Assembly: GCA_028829895.1 (NCBI GenBank)
Contig: CM054182.1
Location: 37,022,879 to 37,086,878, forward strand
From: Sinotaia quadrata
Taxonomy: Eukaryota > Mollusca > Gastropoda > Architaenioglossa > Viviparidae
Length of the DNA: 64,000 nucleotides
Direction of reading: 5' to 3'
The position numbers and the translations under genes are program-made. The notes below the pieces were generated by a model. It was not told the origin of the DNA. It saw only the letters and a program-made list of their open reading frames with translations, and ran no database searches. Every line of letters starts with the position of its first letter. The stretch's first letter is position 1. This document shows positions 57,901-62,480 of the stretch, one piece after another.

Positions 57901-60550
57901 AATACACAATTAATTATATCATAGAAGACTAATTATTATTATAAACAAAAGTTTTCTCACTGTACAAAGGATAGAATGGTACTGGCAAGCTTGGTTCACT
58001 CAGATCCCCTGCAGGCGATTTTGCTCGCACTCGGAACATATAACTCTTTCTTGGGCTGAGGTCTGATACCAGATATTCTGTGTTGTTGACATCACTAACC
58101 AAAGTGCGCCAATTTCGATGAGGAGATTCACGCATCTCCACCAGATAGGTTGTGTTGCTAGGTGATGTATAAGGTGGAATATAGACAGGTTTCCAGCGCA
58201 CATATGCAGAATAAGGTGGTACATTGCGGTCATCAATTGTGACATAGCTGATAGGCACTCCTGCCCTCTCTTTAGGTAAGGGGAGGTAAAACAATGGAAA
58301 TATAAGATAATGGAAAAAAAAGATACTGAAAGATAGAAGAATAAAAAGATAAGACAATATAAAGATAAGACAAGGTAAGAATAGAAAGATATGACAAAAA
58401 AAAGATATGACAATATAAAGACAATAAAGTAAGACAATGAAAAGATACAACAATAAAAAATGAGACAACATAAAGATATGACAATATAAAGATAAGACAA
58501 TAAGGTAAGTCAATAGAAAGATAACACAATGGAAAAGACAATGAAAAAGATCAGATAATTGAAAGCAAGACAATAAAAAAGATCAAACAATGAAAATTAA
58601 CAATAGTAAGACAATAAAAAGATAAGATAACTGAAAGACAAGACAATAAATAAAAAAGATCAGACAATTAAAAGACAAGATAATAAGAGATGGAACAGTA
58701 GAAAGATAACACAATGCAAAGATGGGACAGGTCAGTAGTAGCCATTAATAGTCAAGTACCAGTGTGCATGATGTTAAAGAACAGATGATTGATCATAATT
58801 TTCTCTTTATTGAATCAACGTTCAATGACAACTAATGTTTGGAATTTGACTTTAACAATGATTTCCTTTACTGAATCAAATTCAAAAACAACTAATGTTA
58901 GGAATTTGACTTTAATATCATTTTCTCTTTATTGAATCAATGCTTAATGACAACTAATGTTAGGAATTTGACTTTAATATCATTTTCTCTTTATTGAATC
59001 AATGCTCAATGACAACTAATGTTTGGAATTTGACTTTAACATTGTTTTCTCTTTATTGAATCAATTTTCAATGACAGCTAATGTTTGGAATTTGACTAAC
59101 ATCATATTCTCTTTGTTGAATCAATGTTCAATGACAAGTAATGTTTAGAATTTGATTAATATTTTTTCTCTTGGTTGAATCAATGTTGAATAACAGATTT
59201 AGAATTTGACTAACATTTGTTTTCTCAATTGGTGAATCAATACTTATCTTAATGTGTGAAATTAATTGTGCTTTACTTTTTTATTTCAGACTGTCTGCAA
59301 ATTGCTTAAGTATGTAGCTTGCATAAGTTAGCAATGTTTAACTAATATATGTACAATCACTGAAAAGAATTATTAACAACAAAAATCTCATTTTCAAGGG
59401 AATAGAACCCTAACAGTAAATTTGAAGATACAATCATCATGCAATACTTACCAGGACGTCTGTAAAGAGGAACTGGGGATGATGGCACAGTGATACCTGA
59501 TGACAGTTCACCTCGGACACGAAAAACATAATCTTGCTGAGGTTGGAGTCCATGAACACGATAGTTATTATCAGTGATTCCCCTTGCCAGTGGCTCCCAT
59601 TCATAGGAGGGTAGATGCTGAGCTTCAACCATGAAAGACAGTGGCTCCTCATCACCATCAAACGCTGGGACATCAACACGATTCCAGCGCAGACTCACTC
59701 CATCATCATACACATCCTCAAGCTCAGGAGTCTTGAGAGACAGGTGAGAAACCACTGAAATAAATAATATGTGTGTAATTTATACAATATTACAAATGGA
59801 AAATGTTATAAATAATTGTAAACATACTTCATAAAAAATATATAAATAAAATATTATTTAAAAAAAAACTAAAATATTCATCATCTAATGCTTCTTCTGA
59901 TTTTTCAGTATTTACAGTGTACAGGACAGAATAGGTGAACTGACTGCCTAATAACTATAACGTGGATTACAAATTTCATTTTATATTATATTTTAGTATT
60001 TGTATTATTATGCTTTGTATAATTTTAATGAAATTATTACAAAGACTAGAAATTTATATATGTGTATATACCTAAAATCTTAAAGAATTTGTTGAATGTA
60101 AATTTAAATTATATCAAATAAATTATACATTTTAACACCAAAATTAGTGAAGTGTTTTGTTACTCCACCCGTTTACTTATACATCAATCAATTGTCTACC
60201 TATAAAATTATGCATCAATTAAGTAAAATTACTTAATCATCTACCTGACTGCCTGTACAGGAAAGCAGAATTTGATGGAGGTGATTCTCCCTCATCCGTT
60301 ATCAGTCGCACACGGAAAGCATAATCTGAATCTGGACGTAGTCCAGTAACGTCATAGCTTCTGTCAGCAGTGTGAGGCACCAATGTACGCCAGTTATCAT
60401 ATGGGAGTTCTCTCATCTCCAAACGATAACGTCGGTTGCCATCTCGCAGTCCACTTGATGTTGGAAAGTAGTAAGGATGCCAGGACACACGTACTGAATC
60501 AGGTTCAATCTCAGACAAAATTGGGCGTTCAACGGGCACTGAAGGAGGAC
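15134..60550 (-). CDS. unc-89: unc-89/obscurin-like giant muscle protein, C-terminal part (33 exons)
   Basis: Thirty-three exons with mutually consistent phases encode about 2168 residues to the stop at 15134-15136. Domain order in window residues: FN3 1-6 (about 1-680) with linkers, Arg/Ser-rich linker (to 762), Ig (763-859), Ig (860-955), kinase 1 (about 966-1245), inter-kinase region (to 1426), Ig (1427-1523), FN3 (1524-1621), linker, kinase 2 (about 1684-1975), and a 184-residue charged tail. Two kinases, the second preceded by Ig-FN3, is the arrangement of UNC-89/obscurin and SPEG, which organise the sarcomere M-line. Ig and FN3 modules are bounded by phase 1 introns. SPEG-type identity is the main alternative. 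The N-terminal part lies beyond the window. Confidence 0.85.
15890..16602. repeat. 34-37-bp intron array copying the exon donor
   Basis: The seven units nearest the exon read ACCTCTGAGATTTGAAAA then AGTATACTAT. The AGTATACTATACCTCTGA segment is identical to the real donor boundary at 16602/16603. Older units (three at 16010-16125) extend the array through most of the intron. Confidence 0.9.
16603..16813 (-). CDS. unc-89: Exon: kinase 2 end and following helix
   Basis: 211 bp, phase 2 to 0: NRPSVQECLEHKWLQL closes the kinase fold with the structural Arg. A helical stretch (NNRLRKFVLEYDTRRQQDDR) and FTSSQSE follow. The donor TCAGAG/GTATAG is copied many times in the next intron. Confidence 0.9.
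16966..17256. repeat. Tandem repeat of about 73 bp, 4 copies
   Basis: Units begin GAGATAAAAACTTCTTTTAG and include ATAGATAGCCTGTAGATATC; lengths vary between 66 and 75 bp. Confidence 0.92.
17257..18171. other. Intron sequence, nothing recognised
   Basis: AT-rich unique sequence between kinase 2 exons. No exon, array or mobile element seen. Confidence 0.5.
18172..18321 (-). CDS. unc-89: Exon: kinase 2, C-lobe
   Basis: 150 bp, phase 2-2: LSGLSPFSGASDEETLINV, then SSEALKFLYKLMKRLP. Confidence 0.9.
18630..19350. repeat. Dispersed repeat family B, copy 2, with purine-rich expansion
   Basis: Shares the GCATCCTTGACCTTTGAGCAC, TTTTCACATGGCCA and GCAATGCATTCATTTTAATT blocks with copy 1 at 12009-12480. 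It is expanded by internal duplications and a GGAAGGAAGG-type purine tract near 18820-19140. Confidence 0.7.
19500..19990. repeat. Degenerate repeat rich in AATGATCAGAAAT
   Basis: GATCAGAA or a close variant recurs roughly every 20-30 bp up to the donor of exon 19994-20069. Confidence 0.7.
19994..20069 (-). CDS. unc-89: Exon: kinase 2, APE and helix F
   Basis: 76 bp, phase 1 to 2: APEVVAKEIVSFSSDIWGVG. The structural APE and DxWxxG motifs are kept. Confidence 0.9.
20320..20680. repeat. 23-bp minisatellite, about 15 copies
   Basis: CTATCTAATTCTATTATCCA with TTA recurs nearly without gaps; variants ATTTAATT and CGTCTAATT interleave near the right end. Confidence 0.95.
21032..21215 (-). CDS. 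unc-89: Exon: kinase 2, degenerate catalytic loop
   Basis: 184 bp, phase 0 to 1. The catalytic loop reads IVHLNLQPSALLL, so the catalytic Asp is Asn, the following Lys is Gln and the metal-binding Asn is Ala. The DFG motif reads SDFSLAQ. These changes indicate a pseudokinase. Confidence 0.92.
21216..22118. other. Intron sequence, nothing recognised
   Basis: Unique AT-rich sequence between the two central kinase 2 exons. No array or element seen. Confidence 0.5.
22119..22392 (-). CDS. unc-89: Exon: kinase 2, N-lobe
   Basis: 274 bp, phase 2 to 0. It begins GHFGEVRDC; only part of the glycine loop is kept and the first Gly of GxGxxG is missing. YIVKV keeps the ATP-site Lys, and VHEFNILKGLRHE keeps the helix C Glu. 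It continues to IFLIFEFVPG (hinge) and SVAYIIRQ. Confidence 0.92.
22440..23420. repeat. 55-60-bp degenerate array copying the kinase 2 exon acceptor
   Basis: TTCTCCAAAATGTCC.CTGC recurs near 22690 and 22811, with more diverged units to about 23420. This is the complement of the acceptor plus first 16 bases of exon 22119-22392. A second subarray (AAACATTCCCTGAAATACTG) lies at 22495-22600. Confidence 0.8.
23616..23811 (-). CDS. unc-89: Exon: FN3-kinase 2 linker
   Basis: 196 bp with phase 1 to 2. It encodes an acidic and basic linker (KRRQAEGEEMAHKHRDQAEP) and the first kinase strand FEAQFVPGNLLWK. The 5' edge is uncertain: in-phase AGs also occur 9 and about 27 bases downstream, and the chosen acceptor (TATGTCCAAGCAG) is copied in the intron repeat. 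Confidence 0.75.
23812..24290. repeat. Intron array copying the acceptor of exon 23616-23811
   Basis: Units of TTGGACATAAATGGTAATTTGA and GAGCCTG recur from the exon edge onward, with a 60-bp AGATAAACAGTACAATGATG block duplicated. The complement of the unit is the real acceptor TTTATGTCCAAGCAG/G. Confidence 0.85.
24402..24563 (-). CDS. unc-89: Exon: FN3 domain 7, second part
   Basis: 162 bp, phase 1-1: CLVSGLQPETSYRFRVSAVN and GRGPFSWSSVEI, closing the FN3 fold. Confidence 0.9.
24868..24999 (-). CDS. unc-89: Exon: FN3 domain 7, first part
   Basis: 132 bp, phase 1-1: PERPGRPVAVQV, VVIIWEAPHIDGNFPIQYY. It is the N-terminal half of the FN3 module before kinase 2. Confidence 0.9.
25000..25125. 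repeat. 45-bp array copying the FN3-7 acceptor, about 3 copies
   Basis: CTGTACAGAGATTGTATGAC and GAGCACTATAACATC repeat from the exon edge; the complement includes the real acceptor CTCTGTACAG. Confidence 0.85.
25165..25455 (-). CDS. unc-89: Exon: Ig domain 3
   Basis: A 291-bp phase 1-1 exon, one I-set Ig module: TITMYCALEGQAPYSTVWYK and DAGIYKCIARTKAG, both Cys present. It forms the Ig-FN3 pair in front of kinase 2. Confidence 0.92.
25770..26085. repeat. 51-bp minisatellite with tRNA-like segment, 6 copies
   Basis: The 51-bp unit contains AAAGTCATGTGTTCAAGCCC, resembling the variable loop and T arm (B box) of a tRNA. The array looks seeded in a tRNA-derived SINE. Its 51-bp period creates a spurious 17-residue repeat ORF. 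Confidence 0.9.
26225..26310. repeat. Two-copy 50-bp repeat
   Basis: AATGGCAGGCTTATCATTT and CTTTGTCTTGTAAAG occur twice, with a partial third copy. Confidence 0.75.
26445..26579. repeat. 29-bp array copying the donor of exon 26580-26761
   Basis: CTGTTTCCTACCTTCTCCAT and CAATGTATA repeat about four times up to the exon. The real boundary reads CTGATTCCTAC/CTTCTCCTTCAAC on this strand. Confidence 0.92.
26580..26761 (-). CDS. unc-89: Exon: inter-kinase region 3, helical and Ser-rich
   Basis: 182 bp, phase 2 to 1. A strongly charged helical stretch (PPSLKKELEFQEERKQAKK) is followed by TTRQDSLDSRRSSISVEGE. Its donor (GGAGAAG/GTAGGAA) is repeated in the following intron. Confidence 0.85.
26762..28349. 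other. Intron sequence, no gene seen
   Basis: Very AT-rich, with a TA microsatellite at about 28063-28086. Short ORFs on both strands lack coding features. Confidence 0.5.
28350..28760. repeat. 43-bp minisatellite, about 9 copies
   Basis: GATGTGTCTATTAGACTGTG and GCTAGATGGTTGATAATGAA recur in series. The first two and last units carry a GCAGGATG.TTGCTGAT variant. Confidence 0.93.
28946..29113 (-). CDS. unc-89: Exon: inter-kinase region 2
   Basis: 168 bp, phase 2-2. It encodes YDWQARYGHGPDSGLVPLKD and RGYQRSADGSSLLALYYDD. Aromatic and charged, it resembles the conserved inter-kinase block I associate with unc-89-type proteins, but I cannot verify that. Confidence 0.82.
29400..29645. repeat. 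Tandem repeat of about 60 bp, 4 copies
   Basis: CTAAACAGATCTGTAGAAAT and AAAATGTCCACA..AAAAC recur. The repeats are open in two strands and give spurious ORFs. Confidence 0.88.
30097..30266 (-). CDS. unc-89: Exon: inter-kinase region 1
   Basis: 170 bp, phase 0 to 2. It encodes RQETATKTASYLCTLQRLL and SLTFPDTEAYGEFLDSES. No named domain is recognised; the position between the two kinases is clear. Confidence 0.82.
30430..30690. repeat. 45-bp minisatellite, about 5 copies
   Basis: GTCCTGTTTTTGTATAAATT and GCTTTTGCATGTTTATGTTT recur. Confidence 0.9.
31416..31834 (+). repeat. Dispersed repeat family A, copy 2
   Basis: The full-length copy runs from GGTTTCATGGAAATA to ACTAGGTGGCATCAATATCACA. 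It lies immediately left of the 24-bp array, with an (AAT)n run near its end. Confidence 0.8.
31840..32410. repeat. 24-bp minisatellite, over 20 copies
   Basis: CTATTATGTACCTGGGTAAG with ATTG recurs to about 32400, with degenerate units towards the exon at 32527. Confidence 0.95.
32527..32641 (-). CDS. unc-89: Exon: kinase 1, end of C-lobe
   Basis: 115 bp, phase 2 to 0: ERLTVDECLTHPWL with the structural Arg, followed by a charged helix (NFQEKDKSE). Confidence 0.9.
32880..33070. repeat. Tandem repeat of about 58 bp
   Basis: Two clear copies of GAGTGTATCCAGA.CATATGCTGGAGAA with flanking ATTTATAATAACAT, and degenerate relatives on either side. Confidence 0.8.
33216..33371 (-). CDS. unc-89: Exon: kinase 1, C-lobe
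   Basis: 156 bp, phase 2-2: LGGQSPFQADS, then DARDFISQILKKNP, helices G and H of the kinase fold. Confidence 0.9.
33843..34042 (-). CDS. unc-89: Exon: kinase 1, DFG to helix F
   Basis: 200 bp, phase 0 to 2. It encodes PSNLLL (metal-binding Asn), KLIDFGLARKI (DFG intact), HGTPGFASPEAV (activation segment and SPE) and SDVWGVGVLAYI. Confidence 0.93.
34043..35045. other. Intron sequence, nothing recognised
   Basis: AT-rich unique sequence between kinase 1 exons. Confidence 0.5.
35046..35184 (-). CDS. unc-89: Exon: kinase 1, hinge to catalytic loop
   Basis: 139 bp, phase 2 to 0. It runs from LSGGELLECAIKDGDWSE to CGIVHLDVK. The catalytic Asp and Lys of the HxDxK loop are present. The acceptor CAATCAG was chosen because it alone keeps the kinase frame. 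Confidence 0.9.
35215..35420. repeat. Degenerate repeat of 40-60 bp
   Basis: CATTATATTCTTGCACA.TTCTTTGAAATAA recurs four to five times with length variation. Confidence 0.8.
35930..36740. repeat. Degenerate array of about 40-50 bp units
   Basis: AGAGAGGAATTCATCTTAGG and AGAGATGTGAATACCAAA recur, passing gradually into GTTCAGAGAGGGATGTAATA units. Confidence 0.8.
36960..37380. repeat. 62-bp array, about 6 copies, ending at a kinase 1 donor
   Basis: CATTCTTTCTATTCAAGTAC, AAAATATACCACTACAACAA and AATGATATCAAACAGAAATG recur. The last degenerate unit reaches within a few bases of the exon 37384-37587 donor. Confidence 0.88.
37384..37587 (-). CDS. unc-89: Exon: kinase 1, N-lobe
   Basis: 204 bp, phase 2-2. 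It contains GRHAIVRRV (rest of the glycine loop), KEFAAKFIQV with the ATP-binding Lys, FFRCELEMLGKL with the helix C Glu, and IIVTE before the hinge. Confidence 0.92.
37588..40018. other. Introns around the first kinase 1 exon
   Basis: Apart from exon 38292-38370 this is AT-rich, non-repetitive sequence. Short ORFs are not supported. Confidence 0.5.
38292..38370 (-). CDS. unc-89: Exon: kinase 1, start of N-lobe
   Basis: 79 bp, phase 1 to 2. It encodes the Ig-kinase linker and DNYYVLQEIGR, the first strand and first Gly of the ATP-binding loop. Confidence 0.88.
40019..40306 (-). CDS. unc-89: Exon: Ig domain 2
   Basis: A 288-bp phase 1-1 exon, one complete I-set Ig module: DPPTFIEPL, KLSCSVDGIPYPSVRFMKD and DAGNYVCVAENVAG, with both core Cys residues. 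It immediately precedes kinase 1. Confidence 0.92.
40585..40970. repeat. Minisatellite of about 55 bp, left part
   Basis: Units carry CATGCTACTATCTAATTTAC, ATTTAAAGTGCCATATATTT and AATATAATATATTGAT. The array is interrupted by a DNA transposon and resumes at 43262. Confidence 0.85.
41855..42025. repeat. 56-bp repeat, 3 copies, within the pogo-like element
   Basis: CCACTTCAGACTACAGTGAC and CTACCGGATCATGTTGGTGC recur; the third copy has a deletion. Confidence 0.92.
42555..42976 (+). repeat. Dispersed repeat family A, copy 3
   Basis: Matches copies 1 and 2 from TTTGATTGTTGATTTAAT onward to GCCAATAACTAGAGTGGC. It sits inside the pogo-like element, so it was inserted later. Confidence 0.78.
43260..43312. 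repeat. Minisatellite of about 55 bp, right part after the insertion
   Basis: TATTAATCATGCTACTATCT and GATTTATATTTAAAGCATCA match the units at 40585-40970, showing that both pieces were one array. Confidence 0.85.
43430..43565. repeat. 35-bp minisatellite, 4 copies
   Basis: AATAACTGTCAGGTGTAGGA and GACCAGCTAGTACTG recur. Confidence 0.92.
43665..43815. repeat. Tandem repeat of about 55 bp, 3 copies
   Basis: GGGCTTTTAAACAAAAT, TGTAAGTGGG and TATTAATATAATTTATAA recur. Confidence 0.8.
43914..44027 (-). CDS. unc-89: Exon: Ig domain 1, second part
   Basis: 114 bp, phase 1-1, with DVGKYKCVAENEHGKAE, the hallmark F-strand of I-set Ig domains. Confidence 0.88.
44028..45174. other. Intron between the two halves of Ig 1
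   Basis: Contains a small duplication (AACACTCACAAGATGTAGCA near 44490-44550). Nothing else is recognised. Confidence 0.5.
45175..45351 (-). CDS. unc-89: Exon: Ig domain 1, first part
   Basis: 177 bp, phase 1-1. It encodes the A to E strands of an I-set Ig module with YPPPQVSWYHEGKLLELGDR. The usual Cys before the Trp strand is replaced (MKISLQLRG), so the core disulfide pair seems incomplete. Confidence 0.85.
45990..46255. repeat. Tandem repeat of about 83 bp, 3 copies
   Basis: GTGTAGATGTCTAGTAAGTA and TTCTGATAAATTACTTT recur with A-rich middles. Confidence 0.9.
46500..46717. repeat. Degenerate 55-60-bp array copying the donor of exon 46718-47021
   Basis: GAATTCTAAATTA..A blocks recur, followed by decayed copies of the exon end (for example GAGTAACATGAGGAGATAAC near 46610 against the real GAGTATCATCAGGAGACATT). 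Confidence 0.7.
46718..47021 (-). CDS. unc-89: Exon: FN3 domain 6 end plus Arg/Ser-rich linker
   Basis: 304 bp, phase 0 to 1. The first 30 residues (ITGLDPEQDYMFRVRAHND) finish the FN3 fold. The rest is a strongly charged linker with repeated basic-Ser motifs such as RRSGSS, RRSLER, RKSLDR, RRSES and RRDSAKR, ending in GEEADLLLGMSPDD. The linker resembles phosphorylation-prone regions and is probably disordered. Confidence 0.88.
47168..47960 (-). mobile_element. Unclassified interspersed element, GC-richer, microsatellite-tailed
   Basis: This stretch is distinctly richer in GC than the introns. On the minus strand it ends in GACTAAGGAATAGATAGATA, a simple-repeat tail typical of non-LTR elements or SINEs. 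A segment with ACACATGGCTGTTGAGTCCT and CACCCTGGGCAGTGACCTCA is present twice (near 47335 and 47530). No intact ORF; class not determined. Confidence 0.5.
47990..48235. repeat. 44-bp repeat, about 5 copies
   Basis: ACTATTTGTGCACCA.TTAAGACACCAA and TACTGCGCACA recur. Confidence 0.88.
48295..48488 (-). CDS. unc-89: Exon: FN3 domain 6, first part
   Basis: 194 bp, phase 1 to 0, with VPPRVPTGRP, LTLSWPASRLPP and YIIEYREP. It splits at the same place as FN3 domain 5. Confidence 0.9.
48818..48925 (-). CDS. unc-89: Exon: Ser/Thr-rich linker
   Basis: A 108-bp phase 1-1 exon (left edge good to about one base) encodes PGQRSASVEKQSL and DLTTRRGSFIDSITSG, a flexible basophilic-kinase-type linker between FN3 domains 5 and 6. 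Confidence 0.8.
49080..49700. repeat. 55-bp minisatellite, about 11 copies
   Basis: TTCTATCCAATTCATCAACA with GTGTGTAGTGCA and CATGGTACATTA or CACTGCATATCAA recur in mixed order. Confidence 0.93.
50035..50140 (-). CDS. unc-89: Exon: FN3 domain 5, second part
   Basis: 106 bp, phase 0 to 1. It encodes VSGLQPDRSYLFRVRAE and ends in FRRTQ, closing FN3 domain 5. Confidence 0.88.
50141..50475. repeat. 80-90-bp array copying the acceptor of exon 50035-50140
   Basis: Four units share GAACAATCTGGGT, TTAGCAAGAAGGACAACCAA and AATGGTGCC. The first unit overlaps the real acceptor (complement of CTAGGAAGAAAACG). Confidence 0.75.
51040..51850. repeat. 105-bp tandem repeat, about 7 copies
   Basis: GAAACTCACTTCCGAACTGC, TATTATAGCCCTACGTTATG and ACTAGGGAAATAACTGTACA recur, nearly identical between 51470 and 51790 and more diverged to the left. 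Confidence 0.93.
52200..52675. repeat. Intron array copying the donor of exon 52676-52881
   Basis: CTTGTAAGAGGTAT or CTTTGTAACAGGTAT recurs about 18 times up to the exon, whose end on this strand reads CTTGTAACAGGTATC. Larger 75-bp units (GAGCTATAAATACTTTAGAG) overlie it at 52430-52640. Confidence 0.85.
52676..52881 (-). CDS. unc-89: Exon: FN3 domain 5, first part
   Basis: 206 bp, phase 1 to 0. It encodes the first two thirds of an FN3 module, with LKLSWHPARIP, YVVEMKEP and a CYK end. The module continues in exon 50035-50140. Confidence 0.88.
52882..54035. other. Intron sequence, nothing recognised
   Basis: AT-rich, unique. A 65-residue plus-strand ORF at 53547-53744 has no coding signature. 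Confidence 0.5.
54036..54086 (-). CDS. unc-89: Exon: 17-residue acidic linker
   Basis: A 51-bp phase 1-1 exon between CTCTTTGTAG and GTGAGT encodes ELTYEEPDFDWESYSPA. The preceding intron repeats this acceptor (see the array at 54087-54305). Confidence 0.75.
54087..54305. repeat. 60-bp array copying the acceptor of exon 54036-54086
   Basis: Units TAAAATGTGTAGGCTGATTC and AGCTGTACAAAATACAAAAA repeat about 3.5 times. The complement is a pyrimidine tract, TGTACAG and CTAACCTATAATTACTTT, like the real TTTGTAG/AGCTGACTTATGAA. Confidence 0.92.
54625..54775. repeat. 43-bp repeat, 3 copies
   Basis: ACACATAAAAGAAACTAGAT and ACAAACTGGCATACAGACAA recur. Confidence 0.92.
54929..54967. repeat. (CA)n microsatellite
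   Basis: About 19 uninterrupted CA units preceded by a CT run. Confidence 0.97.
55017..55319 (-). CDS. unc-89: Exon: FN3 domain 4
   Basis: A 303-bp phase 1-1 exon, one FN3 module with VHLTWNPARVPP, YRVEVRED and DFAFRVRAVND. Confidence 0.9.
55320..56849. other. Intron sequence, nothing recognised
   Basis: No array, element or exon seen. Short ORFs (for example 55601-55864) are not supported. Confidence 0.5.
56850..56945 (-). CDS. unc-89: Exon: 32-residue interdomain linker
   Basis: A 96-bp phase 1-1 exon encodes SSFSESREYLPLNEDFSLP and a Pro/Tyr/Ile/His-rich end. It has no Ig or FN3 fold signature. The acceptor CATAAG is weak, so alternative splicing is possible. Confidence 0.7.
57180..57585. 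repeat. 29-bp minisatellite, about 14 copies
   Basis: AGAAAGATAGTGAAGTGTAC and ATTTACTCA recur, alternating with GGAAGATACTGA units in the older half. Confidence 0.93.
57630..57950. repeat. 56-bp repeat, about 6 copies
   Basis: AGACTAATTATTATTGTAAA, CAAAAGCATATATAATACAC and AATTAATTA recur up to near the FN3-3 donor. Confidence 0.9.
57961..58269 (-). CDS. unc-89: Exon: FN3 domain 3
   Basis: A 309-bp phase 1-1 exon, one FN3 module with AYVRWKPVYIP, YLVEMRE, WRTLV and SYMFRVRAKS. The acceptor chosen (CCTAAAG) keeps phase with the previous exon. Confidence 0.88.
58275..58735. repeat. Degenerate purine-rich array
   Basis: AAGATAAGACAATAAAAAGA variants recur with strong A/G strand bias, starting next to the FN3-3 acceptor. 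On the minus strand this gives a long pyrimidine tract and spurious hydrophobic ORFs. Confidence 0.85.
58790..59235. repeat. 60-bp minisatellite, about 7 copies
   Basis: TTTCTCTTTATTGAATCAAT, TCAATGACAACTAATGTT and GGAATTTGACTTTAA recur. Confidence 0.93.
59452..59754 (-). CDS. unc-89: Exon: FN3 domain 2
   Basis: A 303-bp phase 1-1 exon, one whole FN3 module, with VSLRWNRVDVP, YEWEPLA and DYVFRVRGE. The acceptor is TTATTTCAG and the donor GTAAGT. Confidence 0.9.
60245..60550 (-). CDS. unc-89: Exon: FN3 domain 1
   Basis: A 306-bp phase 1-1 exon encodes one complete fibronectin type III module. It begins PPSVPVERP, has SVRVSWHP in strand B, the Leu-Glu-Met-Arg-Glu strand and DYAFRVR near the end. 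It is the first confidently placed exon of the minus-strand gene. Confidence 0.9.
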
Positions 60551-61677
60551 CTATATTGTAAAAGAATGTAACACAAATTTTTTTTACAAGCTTTTAAAAA
60601 ATGACAGCCTATTTAATTACAACTTCTATTTATTACTATTATTTATTTATTATTATTTATTACTACAAAAATTTTCTAAATATCATTACAAAGATTCATG
60701 CACATGTATTTGTTCATGAACACATACTTATATATTGTGGTGTTTAATCAAGTTTTAGACTAATTCTGATGAAAGGCTACAAAAATAGCATATGATAAAG
60801 ACTTTATTAAAATCATATAATTTAAAGAATATTTAGCATAATCTCAAACAAATTTAATAAAACTCCACTTAAAATTTTGCTAATTATCTTTCTTCTGAGT
60901 GAAAAAACATTTAAAAAAATACATGTTGCAAATTAAGTATATGTTTTGTGGTTCCATGCACAGGCTAAGTGAGAAGGTTGGTGCTGAGAAATATTTTGCT
61001 CTAGTCAACCAAACTGCAAAGTGATCTTATTTTAGCACACCACAAAGAACACTATGAAGTGTTCATCTTAGGCATTTTACCCACACAGCCACCTAAACCC
61101 ATATCCTGTCTCTACAAGAAGTTTTATAAAGACCTTACATAACTCAATATGCTATTTTTGAGGAAGTTTTTTTTGTGTATATTTTTGTAAATGGTTCTGG
61201 CAAAATAAATAGATCTCAGATCAGCAAAATAATATATAGAGGAGCTGTGTTTACTACTCTTTCACTTGGTGGCAGTTGTCGTCTCTTACAACTGTAAAAT
61301 GTACATTTCACAATCAGTTCTCATCTTTCACAAATGTAAAATGCATCTTTCACAATCAGTTGATAATAATACATTTTGTAGGCCTGAATAATGACTAACA
61401 TTTTGCATGCATCAAATGAAAATCTACATAAGAAAGCTCTCACTACTAACAATTTTACAACTTCACAAGGAATGTAAGACAATTTGTGCACAAAACAGTA
61501 ATGTTTATCAAAAAAGAAAAACAATAAAATTATTTAGCTCTGTGTTTTCCTTGATCTTTAAAAGTGATGCACCTGAGTGTCAGAGAGAGATGAGATGAGG
61601 ATTCAATGAGATACTCTCATAAGTCAACTTTTAGAGATTTGAGGCATGAAACAGATTTGGAAATCAGAGTAATGCAA
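60551..61677. other. Intron upstream of FN3-1, left part
   Basis: AT-rich sequence. A small duplication lies near 61270-61350; nothing else is recognised. Confidence 0.5.
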
Positions 61678-61800
61678 GTCAAATTAAATGAAGAAATAAC
61701 ACCGCCAAACAAAGAGTCATACTTAAGAGACACCAAGTCAAATTAAATGAAGAAATAACACTGCCAAACAAAGAGTCATACTTAAGAGACACCAATAAAA
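61678..61800. repeat. 59-bp direct repeat, 2 copies
   Basis: GTCAAATTAAATGAAGAAAT and AAAGAGTCATACTTAAGAGA occur twice in tandem, nearly identical. Confidence 0.95.
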
Positions 61801-62019
61801 ACCAAATAATGCTTGCTTTAGTAACCCATAAATTTTCCAACATAAAATTTTCTGCAGTATACTGAATCATTCAATCAATTAATAAATTTACAATCATCAC
61901 AGTATCATCTTTCTGAAGAAATCTATCACTCCTAACAGATAAATGACCTGGATAAGAATCTTTGTCTACTGATGAAAGTTTTGATGAGTAAACATCAAAC
62001 GAGTGACACATGGAGAATG

Positions 62020-62145
62020 ACAGTTATAAACCCAGGCTAGACATATAAAAAGATCATAATCAGCAGTTATAAACCCAGGATAAACACATACAAAGGTCAT
62101 AATCAGCAGTTATAAACCCAGAATAATGACATACAAATGTCAAAA
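62020..62145. repeat. 43-bp repeat, 3 copies
   Basis: AGCAGTTATAAACCCAGGAT and ACATACAAAGGTCATAATC recur. Confidence 0.92.
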
Positions 62146-62224
62146 TCAAATGTATATAGAAAAAAACAAAAGTTTCAAGCTTCACTGCTACAACTAAATC
62201 CTGAATGCAGACTGAGAGAGAATA

Positions 62225-62480
62225 GAAAAACTAAAGAATGACATGAATCAACATAGGTCACTATACACAAGTTAGAAGTGATGACAGGTAGATTCAAACA
62301 ATATAATTATAATATTATAATATATATAAATAGTAATGACACAAATCAACTCAGGTCACTACAATCAAGCCAGAAGTGATGACAGGTAGATTCAAACAAA
62401 CAGCCTTCAAGAATGACACAAATCAACATAGGTTACTATACACAAGCCAGAAGTGATGACAATAAGATTCAACCTTAAGT
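62225..62480. repeat. Repeat with AGAAGTGATGACAGGTAGAT, 3 copies
   Basis: AATGACACAAATCAACATAG, GTCACTATACACAAGCCAGA and GTGATGACAGGTAGATTCAA recur, separated by unequal spacers. Confidence 0.9.

Noticed and set aside
58272..58573. Hydrophobic N-terminal extension to FN3-3, resembling a membrane protein
   Set aside because: It is translation of the purine-rich array; the exon begins after the CCTAAAG acceptor.
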